Origin: Smithella sp. M82
GTDB lineage: Bacteria > Desulfobacterota > Syntrophia > Syntrophales > Smithellaceae
NCBI GenBank assembly: GCA_001683985.1
Contig: MAEO01000189.1
Location: 6,163 to 70,162 of the forward strand
Direction: 5' to 3'
Length of the DNA: 64,000 nt
Both the position numbers and the translations under genes were made by a program. Below, in pieces: positions 45,986 through 55,448 of this stretch (positions are counted from its first letter, which is position 1; each line of letters begins with the position of its first letter). The notes beneath the pieces were generated by a model, which saw only the letters and a list, made by a program, of their open reading frames with translations, was not told the origin of the DNA and did not search any database.

Positions 45986-46996
45986 GTGGAAAACATCGAG
46001 ACAAAATTGCGGGAAGAAGCGAGCAGGTTGCTTCTGGAGAAAAAAGTTGATGTAATTATCGGTTATGAAAAAGGCACGCTGCCTCTAACGGCAACGCCTT
46101 GTTTCATCACCAAGCCGGAAGAGACGGAAAAACTTGTATGGAACAATTTCTGCACGCAGAATCTGGCCAAGTACGTTCATGACCTGATTACTCAGCATAA
46201 AAACTCCCAGAAAAGAGTCAAACCGGAAGACCGGAAGAAAAAAATCATCGGGGTCGTGGCGCGCGGCTGCACCACCCGTTCTCTGATCATTCATCTTCAG
46301 GAAAGACAGTGCGGACGTGATGAAGTTTACATTATCGGTGTTCCCTGCGATGGTTATGTGGACGGCAAAGGGCTGAAAGCGGCCATCAGCGGCGCGGATA
46401 TCGTGGACGGATCCATTGACGGCGGCCAGATCAAGATGAAAACATCTGATGGTGATAAAACTGTTGATCTTAAAGATGTGCTGGCGGATTGCTGCAAGAC
46501 CTGCCGTTTCAATAATCCGATTATTTCCGATGTCATGATCGGTTCTCCTGCTCCGGCGATGAATCCCGACGCGGAATATGAAGACGTCAGGGAATTTGAA
46601 GGCAAATCCACAGAAGAACGCTGGGCATATTTTACAAAGGAAATGGATAAGTGCATACGCTGTTATGCCTGCCGTCAGGCCTGTCCTTCCTGCTACTGTC
46701 CGATATGTTTTGTGGAACAGAGCCAGCCGCAGTGGGTCGGCATCGGTGAAGATCCGTCCGACACCCAGGTATTCCAGTTGATGCGCCTGTACCACATGGT
46801 CGGACGTTGTGTCGATTGCGGTTCGTGCGTTTCCGTATGCCCGATGGGCGTGGATCTGCGCAAGTTCCTCAAGAAGATCGACAAGGATTGCTTTGAATTT
46901 TTCGGCAACCGCGCCGGTTCCAGCATGGAAGATATGCCGCCGCTGGGCAAATTCGATGAACATCACGACAAGGGAGACTTTGTCTACAACCCATAA
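45986..46996 (+). CDS. FlxC-like iron-sulfur subunit, copy 1
   Basis: A 336-residue protein starting at a GTG (45986). The N-terminal 180 residues resemble the beta-subunit fold of F420 hydrogenase/FdhB-like proteins (VARGCTTRSLIIHLQERQC, IIGVPCDG, CCKTCRF). The C-terminal part has two [4Fe-4S] ferredoxin sites, CIRCYACRQACPSCYC and CVDCGSCVSVCPMG. In FlxABCD sets one such protein links FlxB to MvhD; the FlxC name is by position and composition only. Lies 36 bp after the selenoprotein gene. Confidence 0.78.
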   Translation: MENIETKLREEASRLLLEKKVDVIIGYEKGTLPLTATPCFITKPEETEKLVWNNFCTQNLAKYVHDLITQHKNSQKRVKPEDRKKKIIGVVARGCTTRSLIIHLQERQCGRDEVYIIGVPCDGYVDGKGLKAAISGADIVDGSIDGGQIKMKTSDGDKTVDLKDVLADCCKTCRFNNPIISDVMIGSPAPAMNPDAEYEDVREFEGKSTEERWAYFTKEMDKCIRCYACRQACPSCYCPICFVEQSQPQWVGIGEDPSDTQVFQLMRLYHMVGRCVDCGSCVSVCPMGVDLRKFLKKIDKDCFEFFGNRAGSSMEDMPPLGKFDEHHDKGDFVYNP

Positions 46997-47020
46997 TTAG
47001 TTTGAGATAATGGAGTTTAC

Positions 47021-47557
47021 ATGGAAACTTTTCTGGAAGAAGTAAACAAAAAAATCAACGGTGTTCCCATTCAGCGCTGCTATCATTGCCGCAAATGCAC
47101 GGCGGGTTGTCCCATGACAAAGCACATGGAGTACAACCCCAACAAAATCATCAAAATGATACAAAACGGTCAGCGCGACAAGGTGCTCAACAGTTCAACG
47201 ATCTGGCTTTGCCTGTCCTGCGAAACCTGCATTACCCGCTGTCCCAACCAGGTCGATATTGCCGGCATGATGGATGTTTTAAGACAAATGGCCATCGAAT
47301 CCGGCGTTGCGGCGCGGGAAGCGAATGTTTTAAAATTCCATGAGGCATTCCTGGCTGGAATAAAATTTGGCGGACGCATCAACGAACCGATGATGATGGC
47401 GCACTACAAGCTCAAGTCCGGAGATTTGTTCTCCGACGCACTGCTGGGTCTGGATATGTTTATGAAAGGGAAGCTGGCTTTGTTGTCGCCCCGCACGAAA
47501 GACATGAAATCGGTTAGAAATATTTTTGAAAAAACAAAAACTGATAAAGAGGTTTAA
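47021..47557 (+). CDS. hdrC: Heterodisulfide reductase subunit C
   Basis: A 178-residue protein with two ferredoxin motifs, CYHCRKCTAGCPM and CLSCETCITRCPN, followed by a helical tail, the HdrC layout. It passes electrons from HdrA to HdrB. Lies between the FlxC-like gene and hdrB, 24 and 17 bp away. Confidence 0.93.
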   Translation: METFLEEVNKKINGVPIQRCYHCRKCTAGCPMTKHMEYNPNKIIKMIQNGQRDKVLNSSTIWLCLSCETCITRCPNQVDIAGMMDVLRQMAIESGVAAREANVLKFHEAFLAGIKFGGRINEPMMMAHYKLKSGDLFSDALLGLDMFMKGKLALLSPRTKDMKSVRNIFEKTKTDKEV

Positions 47558-47574
47558 GGTTAAGGAGGCTGCTC

Positions 47575-48423
47575 TTGAAAGTTTCATATTATCCGGGCTG
47601 CTCGCTGCACGCGACGGGGAAAGAGTATGATCAGTCGATGAGGGCCGTCAGTCGGGCCCTCGACATCGAACTCAAAGAAATTGATGACTGGTGTTGCTGC
47701 GGCGCGTCGTCCGCGCACAATACAAATTTTGATTTGTCCATTGCCCTGCCGGCGCGGAATCTGATTGCCGCAGAAAAAGATGCGATGGATGTCATGGTAC
47801 CCTGTGCCGCCTGTTTCAACCGTTTTAAAACAGCCGAGCACCATTTAAAAGCCGATAAGGACCTCAAGGCGAGAATTGAAGGCATTATCGGCGCCAAGTA
47901 TCAGGGCGGCATTGCCATCCGCAATCCCATCGACATTATTTTCAACGATATCGGCATCGACGCGTTGGCCAAAAAAGTGGTTAAACCTCTGACCGGATTG
48001 CGGCCGGTTTCCTATTACGGGTGTCTGCTCTTAAGGCCACCTGAGGTTTGTCAGTTCGAAAATTATGAAAATCCGTTCATGCTGGATAAAATGATGAGAG
48101 CCATCGGCGCCGATGTCAAGAACTGGTCGTACAAGACCGATTGCTGCGGTGGTTCATTGGCCATCAGTAAAACCGCGATTGTGGTGGAAATGTGTGACCG
48201 GTTGATGAATGGCGCCCGTGAAGCGGATGCGAACTGCGTCGTCACGGCGTGTCCACTGTGTATGGCCAATCTGGATATGCGTCCCAGCGAAGGAAAGAAA
48301 CTGCCTGTATTTTATTTCACGGAATTGATGTCGCTGGCGATGGATCTTCCCGGATCGAAAGATACGTTCAAGTCGCATATTTTTGATCCCCGGCCGCTAT
48401 TGAAGCAATTGGGATTGGTTTGA
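47575..48423 (+). CDS. hdrB: Heterodisulfide reductase subunit B
   Basis: A 282-residue protein starting at a TTG with AAGGAGG five to six bases before it. It has both cysteine-rich (CCG) domains: WCCCGASSAH and CAACFNRF in the first, YYGCLLLRP, TDCCGGSLA and CPLCMANLDMR in the second. Such pairs hold the non-cubane clusters that reduce CoM-S-S-CoB in methanogens. Bacteria lack those cofactors, so the disulfide or thiol-type substrate here is unknown. Confidence 0.93.
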   Translation: MKVSYYPGCSLHATGKEYDQSMRAVSRALDIELKEIDDWCCCGASSAHNTNFDLSIALPARNLIAAEKDAMDVMVPCAACFNRFKTAEHHLKADKDLKARIEGIIGAKYQGGIAIRNPIDIIFNDIGIDALAKKVVKPLTGLRPVSYYGCLLLRPPEVCQFENYENPFMLDKMMRAIGADVKNWSYKTDCCGGSLAISKTAIVVEMCDRLMNGAREADANCVVTACPLCMANLDMRPSEGKKLPVFYFTELMSLAMDLPGSKDTFKSHIFDPRPLLKQLGLV

Positions 48424-48473
48424 TTAATTTTGTGCATGTTTTGTAAACAAACAGTTGGAGAAAATTCTTAATT

Positions 48474-49496
48474 ATGGAAAAACGTTTAATAAAAAAAGAT
48501 GCGCTGGCGGGTATTGCCAAAAAGATGGCCGAAAAGCTCCATGTCTGGGCGCCGGTTAAAAAGGAGGACAACGTTCTTTTTGCGCCGCTTAAGAAAGATG
48601 ATGAACCCTTTTTCGCTTACTTGAATTCCCAAAATGCACCAAAAAATGTTTTCTTTCCACACACGGAAACTATGATGAAATATACCCGTACTCCCAAGGG
48701 GATGGTTTTTTCATCTGAAGAAAATAAAGCTGATGAAGCGGTCTTATTCGGAGTTCGTCCCTGTGACGCCCATAGCTTCGTCCTGTTGGACAAGCTTTTT
48801 GATCAGGAAAAATACAAAGATGGTTATTATATCTCTAAAAGACAGAACACGACCGTTATTTCCCTGGCCTGCGTCAAGCCGCCATATATCAGTTGTTTCT
48901 GTACCTCTGTTGACGGCGAACCTGTTTCCTCGGATGGCGCGGATATTCTGCTCACGGATATCGGATCAGACTGTCTGGTTGAATTCATAACTCCCAAGGG
49001 AGAATTGCTGGCCCCTTATTTCGGCGATACGAAAGCCGATGCTGCCGCGGATGCAAAGAAAAACGAAATTGCGGCAAAAGCCAAAGAAGCGATTAAATCC
49101 AAAATTCCCGCTCATGAAATCAAGCCGATTCTGGATAAGAATTTCGACAATCCCTTCTGGAACACGATTCACGGCAAATGCCTGGCCTGCGGGACGTGCA
49201 CTTTTTTATGTCCCACCTGTCATTGCTTTGATATCAGCGATGAAGTAAAAGGCAGTGACGGTGTTCGCATCCGTTCGTGGGACTCCTGCATGTTTCCTTT
49301 GTTTACCAAGGAAACATCGGGTCATAATCCGCGCTCTTCGCAGAAGGAAAGATGGCGTCAACGCACAATGCATAAGTTCAAATATTACGTGGACATGTTC
49401 AATGCCATTGCCTGTGTCGGTTGCGGTCGTTGTGTCAGGTCTTGTCCCGTGAATATTGATATAAGAAAAATTGTTGAAGATATTTCAAAATTATAA
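48474..49496 (+). CDS. FlxB-like (4Fe-4S dicluster) subunit, copy 1
   Basis: A 340-residue protein of the sulfhydrogenase/FlxB type. The N-part has FGVRPCDAHSFVLLDKLF; the C-part has two ferredoxin sites, CLACGTCTFLCPTC and CVGCGRCVRSCPV. It would link the NAD(P)H-oxidising FlxA to the rest of the complex. Paralogue of 55449. Confidence 0.88.
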   Translation: MEKRLIKKDALAGIAKKMAEKLHVWAPVKKEDNVLFAPLKKDDEPFFAYLNSQNAPKNVFFPHTETMMKYTRTPKGMVFSSEENKADEAVLFGVRPCDAHSFVLLDKLFDQEKYKDGYYISKRQNTTVISLACVKPPYISCFCTSVDGEPVSSDGADILLTDIGSDCLVEFITPKGELLAPYFGDTKADAAADAKKNEIAAKAKEAIKSKIPAHEIKPILDKNFDNPFWNTIHGKCLACGTCTFLCPTCHCFDISDEVKGSDGVRIRSWDSCMFPLFTKETSGHNPRSSQKERWRQRTMHKFKYYVDMFNAIACVGCGRCVRSCPVNIDIRKIVEDISKL

Positions 49497-49510
49497 TTAG
49501 GGAGTTAGTA

Positions 49511-50350
49511 ATGCAAAACCCATATATACCTTATCCTGTTGTGGTGGATAAAATCATTACTGAAGTCGACACCAAAGACATCAAAACTTTTCGCTTTAAA
49601 TTTGTGAATCCGGAGGATGAGCAGAAATATGCCTACATACCGGGCCAGTTCGGCGAACTTTCCATTTATGGAAAAGGTGAGTCGCCCATTGGTATTGCGT
49701 CATCTCCGACACAAAAAGGTTATGTAGAGTTCACGGTTCAAAAGGCCGGTGTGGTTACTACGGCGCTTCATGAAATGGAAGAAGGTGCTGTCATGGGCAT
49801 TCGCGGGCCGCTGGGTAATTCCTGGCCGCTGGATTTTTTGGCCGGTAAAAATATCGTTATCGTCGGCGGCGGTTTTGCTTTTACCACTCTGCGTTCGCTG
49901 ATAAATTACATGATTTTTGAAGACAACCGCAAACGGTTCGGTAACATAACGATTATTTACGGCGCCAGAACTCCCGGTCTGCTCCTTTACAAGGATGAAT
50001 TGGCCGAATGGGGCAAAAGAACCGATTTGAATTTGAACGTCACTGTTGATAAAGGTGATGCTGACTGGAAGGGAAGAGAGGGGTTTGTTCCCACTGTCTG
50101 TAAAGAAGTCGCTCCCGGTAAGGAGAACGCCGTAGCAGTTATTTGTGGACCTCCAATTATGATTCGCTTTACTTTGCCGGTATTTTTTGATTTGGGATTT
50201 TCCAAAGAAAACATTCTTACTTCTCTGGAGATGAGGATGAAATGCGGAATCGGTAAATGCGGTCGCTGCAACGTAGGCAGTAAATATGTTTGCAAAGACG
50301 GTCCGGTATTTTCACTGGCGGAATTGGATAAACTGACACCGGAATATTAA
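49511..50350 (+). CDS. FlxA-like FAD/NAD(P)H oxidoreductase subunit, copy 1
   Basis: A 279-residue protein of the ferredoxin-NADP reductase-like/sulfhydrogenase gamma fold. Visible are the FAD site (GQFGELSIYGKGESPIGIASSP), the nucleotide region VIVGGGFAFTTLRSLINY-type (GGGFAFTTLRSLINYMIF), and a C-terminal [2Fe-2S] site CGIGKCGRCNVGSKYVC. It should oxidise NADH or reduce NAD. 14 bp after FlxB-like; paralogue of 56524. Confidence 0.9.
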   Translation: MQNPYIPYPVVVDKIITEVDTKDIKTFRFKFVNPEDEQKYAYIPGQFGELSIYGKGESPIGIASSPTQKGYVEFTVQKAGVVTTALHEMEEGAVMGIRGPLGNSWPLDFLAGKNIVIVGGGFAFTTLRSLINYMIFEDNRKRFGNITIIYGARTPGLLLYKDELAEWGKRTDLNLNVTVDKGDADWKGREGFVPTVCKEVAPGKENAVAVICGPPIMIRFTLPVFFDLGFSKENILTSLEMRMKCGIGKCGRCNVGSKYVCKDGPVFSLAELDKLTPEY

Positions 50351-50533
50351 AAATATCCTCCGAGTCTTTTAAAATAATTTTTTAGGCAGCTTCTGGTATC
50401 CCTTATTTTTAAGACTTTCGAATTACTGTCCGGTAATGCTTTTGTCGGTTTGAATTTGCGTTTTCTTTTTATTGGCAAATCCAGAGGAAAACGGTCCTTG
50501 ATTTATTGATTCATAAATGACAGGAGATGTTGA

Positions 50534-51730
50534 ATGTCGCAAACAGTTATACCATATCTGGAAATGTCTCAGGCAATTGTGGATGCCGGCGGTGAGGCGC
50601 TGAAAAAATGTTACCAGTGCGGAACCTGCACAGGAACATGCCCCTGGACACCGATAACACATTTTAATATCCGTAAACTTATACGATTCGGACAGCTGGG
50701 GATAGATGGCATTGAAGAATATATGTGGGGATGTTCAACCTGCAAGTTCTGCGTTGATCGTTGTCCACGCGGTGTCGAAATTATAGATGTCGTAACTGCT
50801 ATCCGCAATGTTTACAGCGGTGGAGGAATGCTGCCGCAGAGTCTGCGGGCTTTTGTCGGTTCCCTTTCTGCGCGCGGCAATCCCTGGTCGGGCGATCAGG
50901 ACAAACGTAACGACTGGGCCAAGGACAAGTATCCTGTTTATACCAAAGACATGGATTATCTCTTTTTCACTTGCTGCACAGTGTGCTATGACCCCCGTAA
51001 TATTAAGTTGGCCAAGGCGGCCGCGGAAGTATTGAATTTAGCCGGCTTAAGTTGGGGGATTCCATCGGTAGATGTCAATTGCTGCGGGGAGAGTGTAAGG
51101 AAAGTCGGCGATCTGGAACTTTTTGAACGGCTCAAACAAAACAATCTGAATTATTTCAAAACCAATAATGTTGATAAAATTGTCGTCGTGTCGCCTCATT
51201 GTCTGGCTGCTTTCAAGAAAGAATATGGCGAAGACTATGATGTTATGCACTTAAGCCAACTAATTGCACGGCTGATAAAAGAGGGTAAACTGACGCCGAA
51301 AAAGGATTTTGGCGGCCTTAAAGTGACCTATCATGATCCTTGTTACCTGGGCAGGCACAGTGGTGTTTATGACGCGCCCCGCGATGTTCTCAAGGCCATT
51401 CCCGGCATTGATTTTGTGGAAATGGGCAGAAACCGCGAACAGAGCATGTGCTGCGGCGGGGGCGGGGGCGGATTATGGATGGAAAAACTCAAGGGTGAAC
51501 GCCTGAGCGACCTGAGAATTGAGGAAGCAATGGCGACCGGCGCAACTGTTCTGGCAACATCATGTCCTTATTGTATCACCATGTTTGAAGACAGCAGCCG
51601 GACGCTCAATGTTGATGAACAGATCAAAATAAAAGACGTGACGGAACTCTTTCTGGAGAGTCTGGGTGTCAATATGGATGAGTTAATGGCGGGCGCTTCC
51701 GACCTTAACTTCACCTGTAAAGCTGATTGA
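50534..51730 (+). CDS. HdrD-like protein (fused HdrC-HdrB type)
   Basis: A 398-residue protein. The N-terminus has two ferredoxin motifs, CYQCGTCTGTCPW and CSTCKFCVDRCPRG, and the rest has two CCG domains (FFTCCTVCYDP... NCCGESVRKVG and DPCYLGRHSG... MCCGGGGGGLWMEK, CPYCITMFED). This is the HdrD/TmcB-like layout that combines HdrC and HdrB in one chain. It stands between the two Flx sets, 183 bp from set 1 and 264 bp from set 2, and might serve the second, which lacks hdrBC. Confidence 0.9.
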   Translation: MSQTVIPYLEMSQAIVDAGGEALKKCYQCGTCTGTCPWTPITHFNIRKLIRFGQLGIDGIEEYMWGCSTCKFCVDRCPRGVEIIDVVTAIRNVYSGGGMLPQSLRAFVGSLSARGNPWSGDQDKRNDWAKDKYPVYTKDMDYLFFTCCTVCYDPRNIKLAKAAAEVLNLAGLSWGIPSVDVNCCGESVRKVGDLELFERLKQNNLNYFKTNNVDKIVVVSPHCLAAFKKEYGEDYDVMHLSQLIARLIKEGKLTPKKDFGGLKVTYHDPCYLGRHSGVYDAPRDVLKAIPGIDFVEMGRNREQSMCCGGGGGGLWMEKLKGERLSDLRIEEAMATGATVLATSCPYCITMFEDSSRTLNVDEQIKIKDVTELFLESLGVNMDELMAGASDLNFTCKAD

Positions 51731-51815
51731 AAAAGTTTGGGGAGTAAAAAAGAAACTTTTGAAGAAAATATTTCCTTGTCATATTGACGAAGGCCGGTAA
51801 AAAATGTGATAGAGA

Positions 51816-51980
51816 GCGATCTCCGATCGCGCCGCAATTCGGACTGCTCGGGGAGCAGTCCCTACTGGATGCTGCCGGAGTAAAACCGCGCATGCAGGGT
51901 CGGTATGACGGAAGAAGTACAGTTAGCGATCCACGCCCCGCTGGGGCGGTTTATCGGGGAGTAACTTTTTTGAAGTTACT
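51816..51980. promoter_or_regulatory. Row of hairpins before the second hdrA
   Basis: GCGATC-TCC-GATCGC (51816-51830), GGACTGCTC-GGG-GAGCAGTCC (51841-51861) and AGTAACTT-TTTTG-AAGTTACT (51960-51980). The last ends four bases before the AAGGAGAG site of hdrA at 51995. They may stabilise the message or split the two operons. Confidence 0.55.
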
Positions 51981-51994
51981 CAGAAGGAGAGTCT

Positions 51995-53944
51995 ATGAGC
52001 AGAATCGGTGTTTTTGTTTGCCACTGCGGTTTGAATATAGCCAAAACAATTCGAGTGAGTGAACTGGCGCAGTTTGCGTCTACTTTGCCTGATGTTGTGG
52101 TTGCCAAGGATTACAAATTCATGTGTTCCACGCCCGGGCAGGAAATGATTGCCGGCGACATTAAAGAGCATAAGCTGGATCGTATTATCGTAGCGGCCTG
52201 TTCTCCTCTGATGCATGAACAGACTTTCCGCAAAGTCGTTGAAAACGCCGGTCTTAATAAATATTTGGTAACCATTGTCAATATACGGGAGCAGGTTTCC
52301 TGGGTAACGCACGATATTGAAGAGGGAACGTCCAAAGCCAAGGCTCTGCTCAATGGCGCGGTTTACCGCGCGCGGTTACTTGCGCCGCTGACATCACGTT
52401 TCATTGACGTCAGTCCCGATGTGATGGTTATCGGCGGCGGTATTGCCGGAATTCAGGCTGCGCTGGAACTGGCTAATACAGGGAAGAAAGTTTATCTTGT
52501 TGAGAAAAACTCAACCATTGGCGGGCACATGGCGCAATTTGATAAAACGTTTCCCACGCTCGATTGTTCCGCCTGCATTCTGACTCCCAAGATGGATGCT
52601 GTCCTGCAACATAAAAACATCACCTTGATGACTTACTGCGAAGTGACTGAAGTTAAGGGCTATGTCGGCAATTTCGACATTACCGTCAAACAGAAGGCGC
52701 GTTATGTCGATCACGATAAATGCAACGCCTGTCTCGCCTGTACGGAAAAGTGTCCCGGTAAAGGCGTGTCCGAGTGGGATGAAGGTCTGGTGAAAAGAAA
52801 AGCCATTTACATTCCTTTTCCACAGGCCGTACCGCAGAAACCGGTTATCGACAGAGATGCCTGTACCTTTTTTATTAAGGGAAAATGCCGCTTGTGCGAA
52901 AAGGTTTGCGAACAAAAAGCCATTGATTTCGAGCAGCAGGATACTTTCTCGACCGTGAAAGTCGGTGCAGTAATCGTTGCCACCGGCTATGATTTGATGA
53001 ATACAAAACCGCTTGTACAGTATGGTTACGGCAAATATCCGGGTGTTTACAGCGCTCTGGAAGTGGAAAGGTTGTTTAATTCTGCCGGACCGACAAGCGG
53101 CAAAGTGACACTGCGCGACGGCAAGGAACCTCAGGCCATCGCCATCCTGCACTGTATCGGCAGCCGCGACAAAAACAATTATGAGCACTGTAGCCGGGTG
53201 TGCTGTATGTATTCGCTTAAGTTTGCCCATCTTTTCAAGGAAAAGACATCAGCGGATGTTTACCAGTTCTATATTGATATGCGGGCGCCCGGTAAGGGCT
53301 ATGAAGAGTTTTACAACCGCATTATAGAAGAAGATGTGAAATTTATTCGCGGCAAAGGCGCGCGCGTGGCCGAAAGCGCCGATGAGCCGGGACGTATGAT
53401 TGTGGAAGCGGAAGATACGCTTACCGGTAAGTTTATTAAGCTACCGGTGGATATGGTCGTACTATCGCCGGCAATGATTCCGCGATCTGATTCAAAAGAC
53501 ATCGCCAGACTATTTAATTTGAGCACAGACAAATACGGCTTTTTTATGGAGCGACATCCGAAACTGGCGCCGCTTTCTACCATGTCTGAAGGAATATTTA
53601 TTGCCGGAGTCTGCCAAAGTCCGAAGGACATTCCCGATACCGTAGCGCAAGCCAACGGTGCGGCGGCGGAAGCTTTGACAATCGTTGTGAAAGACAAAAT
53701 GGAACTGGAGGCAACCACGGCAATGGTCAATCCGGCATCGTGCTGCGCCTGCCAGAACTGCATACGTGTCTGTCCTTACGGTGCGCCGTTCTTTAACGAG
53801 CAGAAAGGCGTTTCGGAAATCAACGAAGCATTGTGCAAGGGTTGTGGACTTTGTGCATCGGTCTGTCCGGCTTCGGCAATCATCGCGCGGCACTTCACTA
53901 ACGACCAAGTTTTGGCCGAGATTGAAGGCCTAATGGAGTTCTGA
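51995..53944 (+). CDS. hdrA: Heterodisulfide reductase subunit A (standard length)
   Basis: A 649-residue protein with FVCHCGLNIAKTIRVSELA, the FAD site VIGGGIAGIQAALELA, CSACILTPKMDAV, three or more iron-sulfur sites (CNACLACTEKCPG; CRLCEKVC; CACQNCIRVCPYG and CKGCGLCASVCPAS at the C-terminus). This is the normal-length HdrA, lacking the GltD insert of the copy at 41040. It carries the bifurcating flavin and clusters of the complex. First gene of set 2. Confidence 0.95.
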   Translation: MSRIGVFVCHCGLNIAKTIRVSELAQFASTLPDVVVAKDYKFMCSTPGQEMIAGDIKEHKLDRIIVAACSPLMHEQTFRKVVENAGLNKYLVTIVNIREQVSWVTHDIEEGTSKAKALLNGAVYRARLLAPLTSRFIDVSPDVMVIGGGIAGIQAALELANTGKKVYLVEKNSTIGGHMAQFDKTFPTLDCSACILTPKMDAVLQHKNITLMTYCEVTEVKGYVGNFDITVKQKARYVDHDKCNACLACTEKCPGKGVSEWDEGLVKRKAIYIPFPQAVPQKPVIDRDACTFFIKGKCRLCEKVCEQKAIDFEQQDTFSTVKVGAVIVATGYDLMNTKPLVQYGYGKYPGVYSALEVERLFNSAGPTSGKVTLRDGKEPQAIAILHCIGSRDKNNYEHCSRVCCMYSLKFAHLFKEKTSADVYQFYIDMRAPGKGYEEFYNRIIEEDVKFIRGKGARVAESADEPGRMIVEAEDTLTGKFIKLPVDMVVLSPAMIPRSDSKDIARLFNLSTDKYGFFMERHPKLAPLSTMSEGIFIAGVCQSPKDIPDTVAQANGAAAEALTIVVKDKMELEATTAMVNPASCCACQNCIRVCPYGAPFFNEQKGVSEINEALCKGCGLCASVCPASAIIARHFTNDQVLAEIEGLMEF

Positions 53945-53945
53945 G

Positions 53946-54072
53946 TATGCTGTTGAAAAATACCCATCTGCTTTGTTGCACTGCGGTCTTACGTCGCTGC
54001 GGCGTATTAGAATATACGCCTCACTCCGAAGGCCTTGTGCGCCGCGCATCCGGGACATTTTTGAACAGCATA
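53946..54072. repeat. MITE-like element between hdrA and mvhD
   Basis: TATGCTGTTGAAAAATACCC (53946-53965) is closely mirrored by GGGACATTTTTGAACAGCAT (54052-54071), so the ends are inverted with few mismatches. A perfect inner hairpin GGCGTAT-TAGAAT-ATACGCC sits at 54001-54020. About 127 bp, splitting the operon without breaking a gene. Confidence 0.7.
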
Positions 54073-54128
54073 TGTTGATTTTTTGTGTCCCCCGCCGGCG
54101 GAGGATATAAGGTTAGAAAGGAAAGTTT

Positions 54129-54542
54129 ATGGAATTTGAACCGAAAATACTGGGCATTGCCTGTAACTGGTGTACCTATACGGGAGCGGATCTGGCCGGA
54201 ACGACCAGATTACAGTATCCTCAGAATTTACGGGTTGTTCGCGTCATGTGTTCCAGCCGCATCAATCCTTCATTTATCTTCCGTGCTTTTCAATTGGGAG
54301 CGGACGGTGTACTGGTCGGTGGTTGTCATCCGGGTGATTGTCATTACAATACAGGTAATCTCTATGCACGCAGAAGACTGGCCGTGACCAGAAAAATACT
54401 GGAATTTGCGGGCATCGAGCCGGGAAGATTTCGTGTAGAATGGATTTCCGCCTCGGAAGGCAATAAATTTGCCGAAGTAGTCAGAGAGTTCACCGAACAG
54501 GTGAAAAACCTGGGTCCCCAGACTAAATTTAAGATTAAATAA
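54129..54542 (+). CDS. MvhD/FlxD-type subunit (cysteine form)
   Basis: A 137-residue protein, FEPKILGIACNWCTYTGADLAG..., with GADGVLVGGCHPGDCHYNTGN. The Cys in GGCHPGDC is at the position of the selenocysteine in the paralogue at 45509. It binds a [2Fe-2S] cluster and donates to HdrA. AGAAAGGAAAG precedes the ATG. Confidence 0.94.
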   Translation: MEFEPKILGIACNWCTYTGADLAGTTRLQYPQNLRVVRVMCSSRINPSFIFRAFQLGADGVLVGGCHPGDCHYNTGNLYARRRLAVTRKILEFAGIEPGRFRVEWISASEGNKFAEVVREFTEQVKNLGPQTKFKIK

Positions 54543-54562
54543 CAGCCATTGCCGGAGAAGAT

Positions 54563-55429
54563 ATGAGCATCAATTTTAAGCAAATTGAAGACAAATTAAA
54601 AACCGAAGCAAGAAAGTTGCTGGAAGAAGGCAAGGTAAGCATCGTGCTGGCCTACGGGAAAGGTTACGACGAAAAAAAACCCATGCCCTATGTTGTCAGA
54701 AAAACTTCCGACATCGAGAATATCGTGTTCAACGAATATTGCACAGCCAACATGGCGCGTTATCTGGTTCGTTATCCGCGTGGGACCAAGATTGCCATTG
54801 CCGTCAAGCCGGCGGACAGCCGCGCGGTTGTACAACTGATTCAGGAAGAAAAAGTTAAACGTGAAGACCTCATTGTTCTGGGCATTCCGGTTTACGGAAT
54901 GAAAAATTTCAAGACCGGTGAAACCATCGACAGCAAAACAACCTGTGGGATTTATAATCCGGTGCTTTACGATATCTTGCTGGGTGAAGAAGTGCACGGA
55001 CAGCCGGTTGTTTCACCATATGATGTGCTTGTCGATTATGAAAAAATGGATAAAGACGGGCGTTGGACTTTCTGGAAAAAGGAACTGGATCGCTGCATCC
55101 GCTGTTACGCCTGCCGCAAAGCCTGTCCGATGTGTTACTGCGATCCCTGCTTTATCGATCAGAATAAACCCAAGTGGGGTGAAAAATCACCGGAGTCGCA
55201 GGGCAACCTGATGTATCATTTGACCAGATTCCATCATCTGGCCGGTCGTTGCATTGATTGCGGCGAATGTTCGCGTGCCTGCCCCGTGGATATCCCGCTT
55301 TATCTGTTCCACAAGAAAGTGGCGAAGGAATGCGAAGAGATGTTCGGTCAGGCTGCGGGCATGAAGATCGAAGACAAACCAGCGCTGGTTAATTTCCGCG
55401 TGGAAGATTCCGATAAGATTCTGGAGTAA
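54563..55429 (+). CDS. FlxC-like iron-sulfur subunit, copy 2
   Basis: A 288-residue paralogue of 45986. It shares the start (KLKTEARKLLEEGKVSIVLAYGKG) and the two ferredoxin sites CIRCYACRKACPMCYC and CIDCGECSRACPVD, but the middle part is about 50 residues shorter and has fewer Cys. The gene starts 20 bp after MvhD. Confidence 0.78.
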   Translation: MSINFKQIEDKLKTEARKLLEEGKVSIVLAYGKGYDEKKPMPYVVRKTSDIENIVFNEYCTANMARYLVRYPRGTKIAIAVKPADSRAVVQLIQEEKVKREDLIVLGIPVYGMKNFKTGETIDSKTTCGIYNPVLYDILLGEEVHGQPVVSPYDVLVDYEKMDKDGRWTFWKKELDRCIRCYACRKACPMCYCDPCFIDQNKPKWGEKSPESQGNLMYHLTRFHHLAGRCIDCGECSRACPVDIPLYLFHKKVAKECEEMFGQAAGMKIEDKPALVNFRVEDSDKILE

Positions 55430-55448
55430 AAATTAAAGGAGTTTTGTT

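Noticed and set aside
42397-46781. Many long open frames on the opposite strand or in other frames of the Hdr genes
   Set aside because: They are shadows caused by the GC-richer codon use of the real genes; they lack ribosome sites and family similarity.
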